Shown here: positions 40,228 through 51,085 of the stretch, piece after piece | Position numbering within the stretch: the stretch's first letter is position 1 | Layout of the letters: the number at the start of each line of letters is the position of its first letter | Source of the DNA: Rhinopomastus cyanomelas | Taxonomy: Eukaryota; Chordata; Aves; Bucerotiformes; Rhinopomastidae | Direction: 5' to 3' | Assembly (NCBI GenBank): GCA_013400115.1 | Contig: VXBP01002355.1 | Coordinates: 62,001 to 126,000, forward strand | DNA: 64,000 nucleotides | Notes under the pieces: generated by a model | The model's input: only the letters and a program-made list of their open reading frames with translations | What the model was told of the DNA's origin: nothing | Database searches by the model: none | Position numbers and translations under genes: made by a program

Positions 40228-40341
40228 AAAACCTGCCTGGATATGTTCCTGTTGAGTTGGTCTAGGTGGTCCTGCTCCAGCAGGGGGATTGGACTGGATG
40301 ATCTGTCGAGGTCCCTTCTGATCCCTAATGTTCTATGATAA
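40228..40341 (+). mobile_element. CR1 3' end (young type)
   Basis: CCTGCCTGGATATGTTCCTG, then TTGGTCTAGGTGGTCCTGCT and GATGATCTGTCGAGGTCCC, is the extreme 3' part of the same subfamily as at position 1. Confidence 0.88.
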
Positions 40342-41085
40342 CATATGCTTGACCATACGAAATGGATAACATCTAGAAACATTTTACCTGGGAATGAGAT
40401 GCTAAATAAAAGGAATTTTCATATTAATTGTATTTTTTCCTTGTGATATGAAAACTTACCCCAAATATTTCTGAGACCACATATTGAAATAATAAAGATG
40501 ACACAATGCAGTTCATCAGATTCAGCTCAGGAGCTGAAAACATTCCTATATTCTAATCCCTATCCTCTTTCACTTGGGTATTGTTTCACTCAGCCAAGTC
40601 ACTTAACACTTCTTTTTTCATGTCCACTGCAAAGCAGACATAATAATATGCTGTGCTCCTCAATTTTTTTCAGTTCCCAAAAAGTGCAAACATTGGGATT
40701 CCAGGTTTTGGATAACCAGACCAGAATGAAAATTGCCATGGGATGATTCACATAACTCAGAAATCTCTCTGGCAGCCTAAAAGCACTAAGTCTGCGTATT
40801 GATGTATTGGTCCCATTTTTGCCGTACTTTCGCACAGATTCATATTTTATTTTTGCAGTATAGCTTTTAGCTTCAGTTAGCAGCAAGATAGGATTGAGGC
40901 TCCTGTGCTCTGAGCCAGGTTATACATCGAAGTACTTTGCATTCACACAAAGAAACTGTACTATTTGGGGTATTTGTTAGAAGAAAGGATTCCTAAGCCT
41001 CTCCATCAACCAAAGGATCTTCCTTTTTTTGTAAATCATGTATTAAATACTCAACGTGTCAAATCTACTGCATTTGTTTTGTTTC

Positions 41086-41365
41086 TGTGTATTTGGTTTA
41101 GCTGAGATGGAGTTGATTCTCCCCATAACACCTCTTACAGCTCTATAAGAGTAGTGGTAGCTAGAAGGGTATTGATAGTACACCAGTGTTTTGGCTGCTG
41201 CTGAGCAGTGCTTGCACAACATTAAACATGTGGATTTGGCTTTTTTTCTTTTCCAACAGTCTCCCCAACAGCAGGCTGAGGGGTTGGCTGGAGAGCTAAC
41301 TGAAATGGACCAAAGGGATATTACACATCATATGACACCAGCCCAGATATAAAAGCTAGAACTGT
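41086..41365 (+). mobile_element. ERVL-like LTR remnant
   Basis: TGTATTTGGTTTAGCTGAGA, TGGAGTTGATTCT, CACCAGTGTTTTGGCTGCTG, GACCAAAGGGATATT and CATATGACACCAGCCCAG follow the order of a widespread avian ERVL-type LTR U3 that I recognise. A TATA-like GATATAAAAG at 41347 fits the plus orientation. The U5 end and target duplication are not clear. It is old and diverged, with no coding part. Confidence 0.5.
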
Positions 41366-41488
41366 ATATAAATGATGAAAAGATTAAGTGCACAACCCAG
41401 CCATATTTCACATTTTAAAACAGGTTGGTTCATAACTTCCAGTCTTTCATTCAGGATAGCAAATCTGCAGTAACAGTTTTGCATCACA

Positions 41489-41530
41489 CAGAATCACAGA
41501 ACATCAGGGACCAGAAGGGACCTCAAAATA
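41489..41530 (-). mobile_element. CR1 3' terminal stub
   Basis: CACAGAATCACAGAACATCA followed by GGACCAGAAGGGACCTC is the reversed terminal 40 bp of a CR1. Confidence 0.7.
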
Positions 41531-44500
41531 AAAGCTACAGGAAAGAAATGGGGAGTCATTTGATGGTGGCTTTTATCCTGTGGAGCAACAATCACATGTA
41601 TTAGGGCCCTGCTTCCTAAAAAAGCGGCTAAATATCAATTGCTGGTGGGAAGTAGAGAATAATATTACTGTTTACCTTTGCAATCACGTGCGGTCTTTGC
41701 TTTCACTTTATTAAATGTTTTTTGTCTTGACCCACTAGCCTCTTACAATATTTTCCATTCTCTGTCCATCTAAGAAAGGGGAGTGATAGAGCAGCTTTGA
41801 TATATACCTGGCTTCCAGCCAGGGCCAAACCATGACACTCTGAAAGCACATGGATGATACAGACAAGAAATGTACTTCAGGATGTCATTGCTAAAACATT
41901 CCTTTACGTATTTTATTCATTGCCCCCCACCTCCTGCCCTGCTTAGACAGAACACAGCAGATGTACATCAAGTGCTGTCTTGTGGCAGTGGTGGGAACTC
42001 TTAGCCCTTGCATCAGTAGCAAGGAACTGTTATAAGCACTAGCTCTGTAAAACTGTGCACTTGTAGACTACTTGATGCAGTATTTTAAATGCTTGCTTGT
42101 CTTACATATGGCCAAAAGAGAAGACTGGGCTCTCGGGAACCTTCTTGGCTGACTAGAACCATGCTTTTATGGTTCTCCAAAGCCAGTGAAGAGACAACCA
42201 CAATTCCATAGATATGATGAAACAACAGAAAATTAAATTTGTATTTGCAAGTATTAGAGATACGTTAACAAAAAAACCCCCCAACAGCGCAACTGTTTCT
42301 ATGGGAGATACAACACGAAGACAATGTACCAAGAACTGCATCAAGAAATTCTGTGGCTATGTGCCTCAGAGTCTAATTTGCACCTCATCAATCCTAGAGT
42401 TTTTGGAAGAACAAAAATTCTTGATCTTCGTTTTCCTTTGACCACAGGAATATCAGCAGTATGAATCAGAAGTAGCAGAACTGAATGCCAAGTTAGTTTA
42501 ATGAGTGGTTTTGGGCGAGTTTGAGAATATTTTACCATTAAAACATTACTCACATTTCCATAGTAAGTTCTGAGGCAAAGCTCTTACCGCATAATTTCCA
42601 TTATACTACCCATAACTTTTAATCAGACTAACAATCTGTTAAAATTGCTCTGAGTACTTCTTTTCAGATTTACAGGATTAGAGTTATGTCTGCAAGGACT
42701 CAAAATCTGAAATTGCTCATTACTTTCTCCTACATATGCCTGAAGGTCAAAAAAAAGTCCAAAATTCTGGGGGAAAAAAAAAAGCTAGTATGTATTAATT
42801 TGAAACAGAACCTGGTATGGTCTTTTTCACTGATACTGTAAGAAGTCTTTGTATGACATCCTATTTTAGAAGCAGGCTTTTCCAATTGGAAGTAAATGTA
42901 AAGGGCTGAGTTCAGAATAACAAGAAAAACTGAATGAGCATAAACATTATCTGGCTCCATTGCTTCTACAGACTTTCATCATAAATTGAAGCAGAAATAA
43001 TATTATTCAAAGATCTTCCACTCTCAGATGTCTACATGCATTAGAAACTGACAACAGCAAAAGTAGCACTCCTCCTTATTTTCTCCCTCATGGATGCACA
43101 ATGTTTTTCTTTAGAAGACTTTAAAAACCCTTTTAAAAGCTAAAAATCTTGCTGCATAGGAGAGTCCTTTTTTTAAAAAAGAAAACATAGCTGTCAAATA
43201 ATAGTCACTATTGTTAGACAAACAAATATTAATAATGCAGAGAATACTATTTTTTAGAGTTTTACAGTAGCTATATGTGAAGGAAGTCAGACTTGTCCAT
43301 ATTTGGCGGCTTCAGTATAAAATATACCCCAATATAGCCAAAAAATATTTTCAAACATTTTAGTCAGATGTTTTTGGTAATTAATTCTGTCACCACACTT
43401 CATAATTCATTCTGCACTCAATTCTGTTTGAAAGCAGCAGAGTCTGAACTATGTAGATTTTCAGGGAGACAGCTGTGGCTTTTGATTCAAAGCCATCTGT
43501 GAATAGTACAAGTTAGAGTCATAACAGCTGTAAATTTCTTCAGGGATACCACTCCAGTGGATCATCAAGTTAAGGGAGTCTCCTGTTATGGAAGAACAGG
43601 GTATAAACATGCCTTTTTTTATCACAGTCAGTCCCAGGAACAGATTTTCTGTGAAAGAAACAGCAAGCCTAAAGTGTCAGGAGATTACTTAGACCTTAGT
43701 ACAGAGTAGAGCAGGATGTGCTTCTCCATTTGTGACAGGGCATAACCATTTGCCTTTGCAGACCCTCTCTCTGCATTCAGCTGCTTCCACACTTGTGCTC
43801 TGAACTTTCACACAGACTTTTTTGGTTCTTCCAGTTGATGACAGTAAGCAGAAAGGACACAAAATACTTAGTTATACTTAGTGATAAATACTTAGTTATA
43901 CTTAGTGATAAATGCTTAAGTCATGCCATAGCTACATTGTTTGGAGCTTTTTGAAAACTCCTTCATGAATACTCTTCTTTTTGTTTTGAATAAAGCATGC
44001 TTACATATTCAGAACTATGCAGTCTTATGCAATTAAACCAAACAATCTATTGTATGCTGTCAGCTGCCAACATCAGCACAACATACTAGTCAGGTTATCA
44101 GTTGAGACCAGGAATTATACTTGTAAAACTTATTTTAGTTAGAATTTATAGCACATTTTAGGCTAAAAAGAGTAATTATTAACATCCGTTCTGCCTTCAT
44201 ATATTAGACTCATCAAAAATAATTAAAGACCAGTGGAAGAAATTATTTTCTATCAGTCCAAATTGCCCAAGAGCAAAAAATGACAGGATAATTGGATTCT
44301 GTTTTGTACCACAGCAGCAGATCTTCAAGCAGCTGAATGGCCTCACTGGTAATATAAAAGGTCTAACATTTATTTACACAAGTATTACCTAATTCTTGTC
44401 AGTTCTAAGTAGTCCTGAACTGGCATACTGGACTGTAAAGATCTAAGTACAAACACAGAAGTATTCAAACAATAGAAAATGGAGGGAGAAAGGGGAGACC

Positions 44501-45225
44501 TAATATCTACCACACCACAGTTTGTATTTAAGTGTAAGCACATCTATTTATGCACACACAAGCATACACTTAGAAATCAGGCAATTCTGTAATGGTCTTA
44601 GAATATCTTTTAAAATGTGTAAGAACTGCAATTTCTATTTATTTGTGCAAATGAAAATACTGATGTTTCCTGATGAGAAGTTTAACCCTGGTAAAGGTGC
44701 TAATAAATCAGATCCATGTCCATGTGTATCTCATCTTACCAATAACCAAAGATGTGGTTCCAACTACTTTGGTGTGACACACAACTGGAGTGAGATAGTA
44801 CCTCAGGCACCATAAATAACTTCAGGGGAAGTATTGATATGAATAAGGTTTCAGCTTTGTCTTAGTATTACAGATCTTCTAACCTCATGCTTTCTTTTGT
44901 GCAGATTATTTAGAGAGTTCTACTGCTTTTTCAGAATAAAAAATACTATAAAAATATAAAAGCTCCTTGCTAATGACAAAGATAAGTAACTGGCAGCTCA
45001 TTTCACAAATAAAAGCTTATCCTCTATAGCTTCTTATCGACTTACATTACAAAATATCTTACTGATGCTGCAAACAGTTTTATAAAGGAAACAGAAGCAC
45101 AATTTATCTTGTCCCACAACAGGGAACACCTATGAAGTACTGTACAAAACCAGACTACTTAGAAGGACACAAATGTAAAAGTGCATTTTTTTTACACTGG
45201 TGGAAAACAAGACTGGACTTTATGA
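41531..45225. other. Intergenic DNA, no gene recognised
   Basis: The sequence is AT-rich and contains a perfect 24-bp tandem duplication at 43863-43910. No exon was recognised. Confidence 0.45.
43863..43910 (+). repeat. Perfect 24-bp tandem duplication
   Basis: The unit AATACTTAGTTATACTTAGT plus GATA occurs twice head to tail without mismatch. Each unit itself contains TACTTAGT twice, which suggests stepwise slippage. Confidence 0.9.
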
Positions 45226-46105
45226 AACAGAATCACAGAATCACTGAACATTAGGGATTTGAAGGGACCTCGAAAGACCATCTAGTCCAATTTCCCTGCC
45301 ACAGCAGGATCACCTAGACCAAGTCACACATATCCACGCAGGTTTTAAATGTCTCCAGAGAAGGAAACTCCACAACCCCCCTGGGCAGCCTGTTCCAGTG
45401 CTCCGTCACCCTCACTGTCAAGAAGTTCCTTCTCATACTCATATGGAACCTCCTCTGTTCCAGCTCACACCCATTGCCTCTTGTCCTATCACTGGATGAC
45501 AGGATGAGAAGAGCCTAGCTCCATCTTCCTGACACCCAACCTTCACGCATTTATAGACACTAATGAGGTCACTCCTCAGTCTCCTCCAAGCTAAAGAGAC
45601 CTAGCACCCTCAGCCTTTCCTTATACAAAAGGCCTTTCCAATTCCTTCATGTACACGGGAGTCCCTCCAGCAGCTCCATGGCCTTCTTCAACTGAGGGGC
45701 CCACAACTGGACACAACACTCTAGATGTGGTCTCACTAGGCCAGAGTAGAGTGGGACAACTTCTCTCGATCTGCTAACCACCCCCCTTCTGATCCACCCC
45801 AGGATGCTGTTGGCCCTCTTGGTCACAAGAACACATTGCTGGCTCATGGTCATCCTGCTGCCCACCAGGATCCCCAAGGTCCCTTTCTCCTACACTGCTC
45901 TCCAACAGGTCAGTCCCAACCTATACTGGTACCTGGGATTGTTCTTGCCCAGATGCAAGACTCTACACTTACCCTTGTTATATTTAATTAAATTTCTCTC
46001 TGCCCAGCTCTCCAGCCTGTCCAGGTCTCACTGAATGGCAGCACAGTCTGCTGGGGTGTCGGTGACACCGCCCAGCTCTGTGTCATCAGCAAACATGCTA
46101 ACAAT
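45226..46105 (-). mobile_element. CR1 LINE 3' fragment (young type, about 0.9 kb)
   Basis: On plus it begins CAGAATCACAGAATCACTGA and passes through the 3' UTR into reversed ORF2. Minus-strand frames read SRMTMSQQCVLVTKRANSIL and ...HLECCVQLWAPQ. It continues to the upstream segment ending GTCATCAGCAAACATGCT. One frameshift near 45640 breaks the C-terminal frame. It is close in sequence to the 21.1-kb copy. Confidence 0.92.
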
Positions 46106-46329
46106 CAGCTAACTGAAACTTACTATCCTCAATGAGAACAAATTATTTTGTCACTTTAACAGGCATGATTCTGCTGCTTTCCCTAAGTGTCTGAACTCTT
46201 GCAGATATCTAGAAGTTAGGACAGCTCAGTTTTTCTCCAATGTTAAGTACCAAGACCTTGCTTAATGTATGTAGCTTCACTGCACATTACCTTGCCACTC
46301 ACAGCAGATAAAATCAAGATAGTCTAAAG

Positions 46330-46603
46330 CAGGGGTCCTCAAACTTTTTAAACAGGGGGCTGGTTCACTGTCCCTCAGACAGTGTCGGGGGCCGGGCTGT
46401 AGTTTGTGCTGCCTGGCTTGTCCTGCCTGGGAGTGGGAAGGAGAGACGGGGAGCTGCCCAGCCCCGCACGCAGTCAGCAGGAAGAAGTCAACTGCAGCTG
46501 CTTGGCCTGGGGAGGGGGGGAAGGTGTGTAAATAATGGCGGGCCGGATTGGACACCCTGGGGGGGCCATATCTGGCCCACAGGCCGGGATTTGAGGACCC
46601 CTG
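46330..46603. mobile_element. Non-autonomous hAT DNA transposon with TIRs and 8-bp TSD
   Basis: This 274-bp element has terminal inverted repeats: CAGGGGTCCTCAAA at the left end and TTTGAGGACCCCTG at the right, perfect over 14 bp. It is flanked by GTCTAAAG (46322-46329) and GTCTAGAG (46604-46611), an 8-bp target duplication with one mismatch, fitting the hAT target pattern nTnnnnAn. The interior is GC-rich with GGGCCGG-type motifs and has no transposase frame, so it is a MITE-like derivative. The TIR and subterminal sequence resemble hAT families known from other vertebrates, by my recollection. Confidence 0.85.
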
Positions 46604-47184
46604 GTCTAGAGCTTAACACACAGGTATTTTGGGGAGCCATTGCAGAAACAGTGTTACACAATAAAGTAAGTTTAATAGTTAAAATAATAAAGATCTTAGT
46701 TCTACCAGATTGGCAATTAGGTAAACTAAAATAGTATTTTGCTGATACCCTTTTCTACTTGGAACAGGAATTAGGTTTCTGTAAATTAGTTACTACAATA
46801 GGTAGTTATATGGCCTATGAAGTGGAATCAAAAAACTCGTTAGGCACAAAGCAAGTCCAGTAAATGTAATTCATTTAAGGAACTAATTAGTATTGTTGAA
46901 CACTAAAGACAGCAAAAACGAAGAAGCATATAAAGAGATTTTAAAACAAACAGAAAAGAACAGCTATAGGTCCCAGACTTCCTTTCATGGAAAAGTATGT
47001 TGTTAATGTAAACCACTAACTTTAAATGAAAATAAAACATTGTCGCAAACAGGGCTAAAACCTGGGTTACCTAGCAGTCCTAGCCACTAAATTAAAGAGC
47101 CTTATTTGGCCACAGGTGCTCTACTTCTGGTGCCAAAACTTGGAAATAAGATACAGTAGCAAATTAATAGAGTCATTAAGTTAC

Positions 47185-47362
47185 CTCCTATCAGTTGAAC
47201 CATGGTAACAAGCCTGGAGTACTCTTCTCCTGTGGCAAAGGCGAGATAATCACACAGTAATTCACACCCGGTTTCCAAACTTAATGCGACTTTGCTGTCT
47301 GCTTTTTCAGGCCAGAATGGTTCAGGGCCCAAACGGTATATATGTATTTTCCACTGCTCTTT
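47185..47362 (-). CDS. Candidate exon of an unrecognised minus-strand gene
   Basis: This 178-nt minus-strand stretch is open in one frame and framed by a strong pyrimidine tract ending TTTAGCAG and a donor GAG|GTAACT. It encodes 59 residues beginning KEQWKIHIYRLGPEPFWPEK, followed by ADSKVALSLETGCELLCDYL and a C-terminal ...RLVTMVQLIG. The composition is protein-like and it keeps several CpGs in AT-rich DNA. I do not recognise the family. A good donor CAG|GTAGGT on minus at 47738, in the CpG island, could end an upstream exon, but its frame that joins this exon has a stop and no ATG, so that exon would be non-coding or wrong. The ACCATGG inside the exon is a strong start context. It may be a chance open frame. 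Confidence 0.4.
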
Positions 47363-47549
47363 CTGCTAAAGAGAAGGAAAAGATTCTAAGTTTGGAAATG
47401 TGTAGACATGGAGAAAGAGTCCCTTTTTCATTTAAATTTTTAATTTTTTTTTTACTCAAATTGTTTTATAGGGATTTTTGAGCCTTACTGGAGTTTGGTG
47501 AGATTCATAAGGGCGTGGAGCAACGTAGTGGGACCTGGACTGCAAGGGA

Positions 47550-47682
47550 AAGGGAGAAGTTCCTCAGTATGAGGGTGGAACAGGTTGCCCAGGGAAGTCG
47601 TTCATAGTGAGAGGTCTCTACCCATCGCAGGGGTGGGTTGGAACTAGGTGATCTTTAAGGTCCTTTCTAACCCGTTTTAAGA
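47550..47682 (+). mobile_element. CR1 3' end fragment (older)
   Basis: AAGTTCCTCAGTATGAGGGT, GGTTGCCCAGGGAAGTCG and GGTGATCTTTAAGGTCCTTT match a diverged CR1 3' end, plus orientation, lying at the left edge of the WWC2 CpG island. Confidence 0.75.
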
Positions 47683-47953
47683 GTCCCTGAACTCCACACT
47701 GCCACGACCAGGGGCAAGGAGGCAGCGGTACACCTACCTGTTCCTGGGGCACATTCCCTGTGCCCTTCTAGGGCCAGGCCACCCCTGGGACCAGGCCACC
47801 CCTCCACCACAGCCGCCCGCACCACCTCATCGGCGGCCGGCCGCCAGTTCTCAGACAAAGGGCTGGGCTGGACTCGGCCGGGCGGCCGGGCCTGCCTAAG
47901 GCGGCGGCGGGCAGCGCGGCCAGGGTTAACGCTGAGGAATGCGGCGGGAGGAA

Positions 47954-47992
47954 TGCGCATGCAGATGAGCGGGATGCTAATCTCATGCTAAT
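47954..47992 (+). promoter_or_regulatory. Cluster of NRF1-like and three octamer-like motifs
   Basis: Within 39 bp there are TGCGCATGC (47954), ATGCAGAT (47959), ATGCTAAT (47974) and ATGCTAAT (47985). The last two equal a POU octamer variant. The block is AT-richer than the island around it, and GATGAGCGG follows the first octamer while AATGAGCGG overlaps the last. It is a plausible regulatory module; binding is inferred only. Confidence 0.4.
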
Positions 47993-48246
47993 GAGCGGCG
48001 GCCGCCTGGGGCTCAGCCGGGCTCCCCGCGCCTAGACGGCAGATGGGCTCTGCCGGCAGCGCTGACCCGGGCTGCTGCGGCACGGTCAGAGGAGGCAGTA
48101 GCCCCGGCATGGTGGACTGATAGCCGGCCCAGAGGAGGAGGACTTTCCCGGGATTCCCTGAGAGGCTCCCCCCACTCCCGGCCCTTTCCCTGTCCCCTCG
48201 TCTCGGGTCGGGGCTTTTCCCGCTTCCCGTCTTTCTTTCTGTCCCT

Positions 48247-48282
48247 ATGGAGGAGCCGCCCCCGCCGCCCGGCCATGCCTAG
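48247..48282 (+). CDS. uORF overlapping the WWC2 start codon
   Basis: ATG at 48247 opens an 11-codon frame, MEEPPPPPGHA, whose TAG stop (48280-48282) lies just inside the main WWC2 coding sequence in another frame. The context CCCTATGG has G at +4 but no purine at -3, so partial leaky scanning to the ATG at 48275 is expected. If the mature 5' UTR includes it, it should lower WWC2 translation. Whether transcripts begin upstream of it is unknown. Confidence 0.45.
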   Translation: MEEPPPPPGHA

Positions 48283-48405
48283 AGAAGCGGGGAATGGGCA
48301 GCTCCCCTTACCCCATGGCTGGGAGGAGGCGCGGGATTACGATGGCAAAGTCTTCTACATCGACCACAACACACGGCAGACCAGCTGGATCGATCCCCGG
48401 GACAG
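48275..48405 (+). CDS. WWC2: WWC2 coding exon 1 (first WW domain)
   Basis: WWC2 is a KIBRA-family scaffold (WW domains, coiled coils, C2 domain) that activates LATS kinases in Hippo signalling at the cell cortex (family knowledge). The exon encodes 43 residues plus two bases: MPREAGNGQLPLPHGW, then EEARDYDGKVFYIDHN and TRQTSWIDPRD, the split codon completing Arg. The WW domain spans residues 10-43, with Trp16 and Trp38 as the two signature tryptophans and Tyr28 in the ligand groove. The N-terminus MPRxAGxGQLPLP points to WWC2 rather than WWC1 or WWC3. The donor is ACAG|GTGGGC. The start has G at -3. A uORF overlaps it. Downstream exons (second WW domain onward) were not found up to 64000, consistent with a long first intron. 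Confidence 0.95.
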
Positions 48406-51029
48406 GTGGGCTTGGAGCGGGCAGGGGAATGCCGAGGCCCGGGGCTGGGGGGAGCCTGTGGAGCCCTGCCCTGAGGGTCGCCGGCGGTCGGGCTGTCCCC
48501 GACAGGTACCGAAGTTCGCGAGTCCCTGCAAAGTGACGGCGCTGCCGCCCCGCCATCTCCATCTCCTCCCGCCCCGCGGGACGGCGAGGCGTCCCCGCGG
48601 CCGGTCCCTGCCATGTCGCCGTCATCCCCCACCCCTCCTGCTCCCTGGACAGCCTGCCCCTGGCTGAGGAGGGTTGGGCTGGTGCGGGACAAGGAGCTGA
48701 GGCTGTGAGAGGCCTCGTGTGTTCTTTGCTAGGCCTCTGCCAGCCCAAACCCCCTAAGCGGTACTGGGCTGCCCCTCCCTGGCTTTGAGTGCAGAAAATT
48801 GGCAAAACTCCCTGGAAAGTGCTTTTGTGAGTGAGGGAACCGGCTCAAAGACGACTTCTCACCCGGAGTCACCGGGGCTGGGCAGGGTTCTGTCTGTTTG
48901 GGTACACCTCGGTGGCTGCTGGATGAGAGGCGCCCGCGATACCTATTGTAAAACGTGTGTTTTGCCCAAAGTGGTCCTAAAAAGTAGCTAAACCCCCAAG
49001 AATGTGTGTGTGTTGTGACAGGCAGCGTTGCTATTGAAAACAGTGCAGTCTAATTTAAAAAAAAAAAAACTTTCAAAAGGCATTATAAATTTATAGCACA
49101 AGTTGTGCTGAATTATAAATGAAGGCCTCGGTTTGTATTTCTGTGATGGAACTAGAAGAGGTAGCTGTGGGGAACCTCGCTGGCTGTAAGGTTCCTTGGG
49201 GGAGTGTTGACAAGCATCATGTGCCGTGTTAGTCCCACTTCCCTGTCCTACTTGCTACAGCAGCGAATTCCACCAATGGCAAACTTAAATTCCCTCCTAG
49301 TTCAAAACATGTTAAATGCCTTGTAAATATTAGTGAGGAGGTGAGGTATACAGTAGAGTGTTACTTATTACACCTGGCTTTTTTACCGCAGACAATCAAA
49401 CTTAGAGGCTTACCATCTCTAGAAACAGTGGATTTGAAGTTTTGTGTAGTTTTAGACTTTTAATTTGGGTTTGCAGAATGGAAGACAGTGTGGTTGAGAT
49501 AAAGCAAGATGTGTCATTGGAGTGCACTTGTTGTGGCATTGCCTCACGAGTGTCCTAATTTAATATTTCTTACTTATTCTGTAGTACTGAAAAGTTCAAG
49601 AGTATTTCTGTCTGGTGGTGAAACTTAAATTTTTCCTCTCACTAACAGAGTAGACAGGTGAGTTTGCCATGCTATAGGGATAGGGTAAATATGGTTAATG
49701 AATATCCTGATTATGGGAAATCAGGCCCTGAGACTTGATACTCTGTAATGGGAACTGAGGAAGTAAAGATCTTTTTTGGAAAGAGCAGTGGTTGAAATAA
49801 TTGTTAACCTGTGTCAATCATGCAAAACAAACAGAAAGAGGGATTTTGCCCTAGGTGCTCCAGAGAGTTCATGTGTGATTGCACATGGCTCAACTGTGCA
49901 GCTGAGTTGCCTACACACAAGAGAGTCTGACAAGCCTTTTTAATGTGCTGCTTAGGATATCTGTATTTACAATATCTGTATTTGCAGTCAGCATTAGTAC
50001 TGGTGACCTGTTTTGAAAAAGTGAATGAGAAATGCATGCAAGTCCTGTGATGACTTTGCTTTAGGGTCTATTGTCTCTTCCAGGTATTTGGAGAATAAAT
50101 GTTCAGAACCCGTAACAGGACATAATTAGGGCCTGTTGTCAGGAAAAACTGAAAAGTGAGCTTACAAGTTTGTCAATACAACAAAATCGGGTTTGTTCTG
50201 TTTCTACAGTTTAAAATTGTCTGTAGAAAGACTGAAAATATTTTCCCTTGTTTGATGATATTTTAGGATTTTATTTTTTGTGCAACTGTTTTCTCTGATG
50301 GAGGTCATAAACTTTTCATCATATACTTGTGGAATATTATTGTACACAGGCTCCTAAAGTCTTTCATTGGTAAAGCAGGTGTAGAATAGTGTTTTTCTGG
50401 ATAAATTCTTTCTACTGTGTTACACTCTATTCCCTGGATGATTACTTGGAAGGGTCATGTTTGATGTTTTAAAATAGTTTCTACCTGCTTTGATGTAGGA
50501 GATACAGATATGGAAGACTAGTGGTGTGAGGCATCAGCTGTATGTGAGTTGCCAGATGTGTTTGAGCACAGCTAGGAGCCTCTTTGTTACGAGTTCAAAA
50601 TATTTATGTCTAGAAAGAAGCTGGCATTTAAAAATGCTGTATTTTAAAGCTTCTTGGAAAACTCCATATGGGTTTTTTTGAGGTTTTTTTGTTTAATATA
50701 GTGATGTTTTTTCTCATGTGCTATTCTAGACTTTTCTGACAGTACATGCATGTGTTACTGCTTGTGTGGTGCAGGTCTGTTAGTACAATGATAGCCCTTG
50801 TGTACAACTATGGAAAAAAGCTCCCATCAGCTTCAGGCTTGGGTCTCAGTTTTGCCCACTTCACTTATCTGAGTAACCCTACTGACATCAGAGATCCTCA
50901 CACTTGATTAGGGGAAGAGTGACTTGGCTTGTGTTTTGGGAATGTGGAAGCTCTCTGAATTGCTCAGTTCCTCAGGGTTTTCTATTCTTTTGCACTATTC
51001 AACAGTGGTTGTTCTCTCTCTAAATGCTT

Positions 51030-51085
51030 GGAGTCATAGAATGCCTTTGGTTGGAAGGGACTGTCAAAAGTCACCTTGTCCACTT
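51030..51085 (-). mobile_element. CR1 3' terminal stub
   Basis: GAGTCATAGAATGCCTTTGG, then TTGGAAGGGACTGTCAAAAG and a GTCCACTTGG end, is a reversed old CR1 terminus. Confidence 0.7.

Larger units (their letters stand above)
47700..48720 (+). promoter_or_regulatory. WWC2: CpG island promoter and 5' UTR of WWC2
   Basis: About 1 kb of very GC- and CpG-rich sequence surrounds the first WWC2 exon. It contains an NRF1-like TGCGCATGC (47954-47962) and a cluster of three octamer-like motifs (47959-47992). No TATA box is seen. Because both strands are nearly stop-free here, the many long frames (up to 165 codons) are not genes apart from the WWC2 exon. The island could also start transcription on the minus strand toward the candidate exon at 47185-47362. 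Confidence 0.82.

Noticed and set aside
48013..48805. Several long frames on both strands around WWC2 exon 1 (up to 165 codons)
   Set aside because: They are GC-driven open frames. Only the WWC2 frame shows conserved WW-domain sequence and a matching splice donor.
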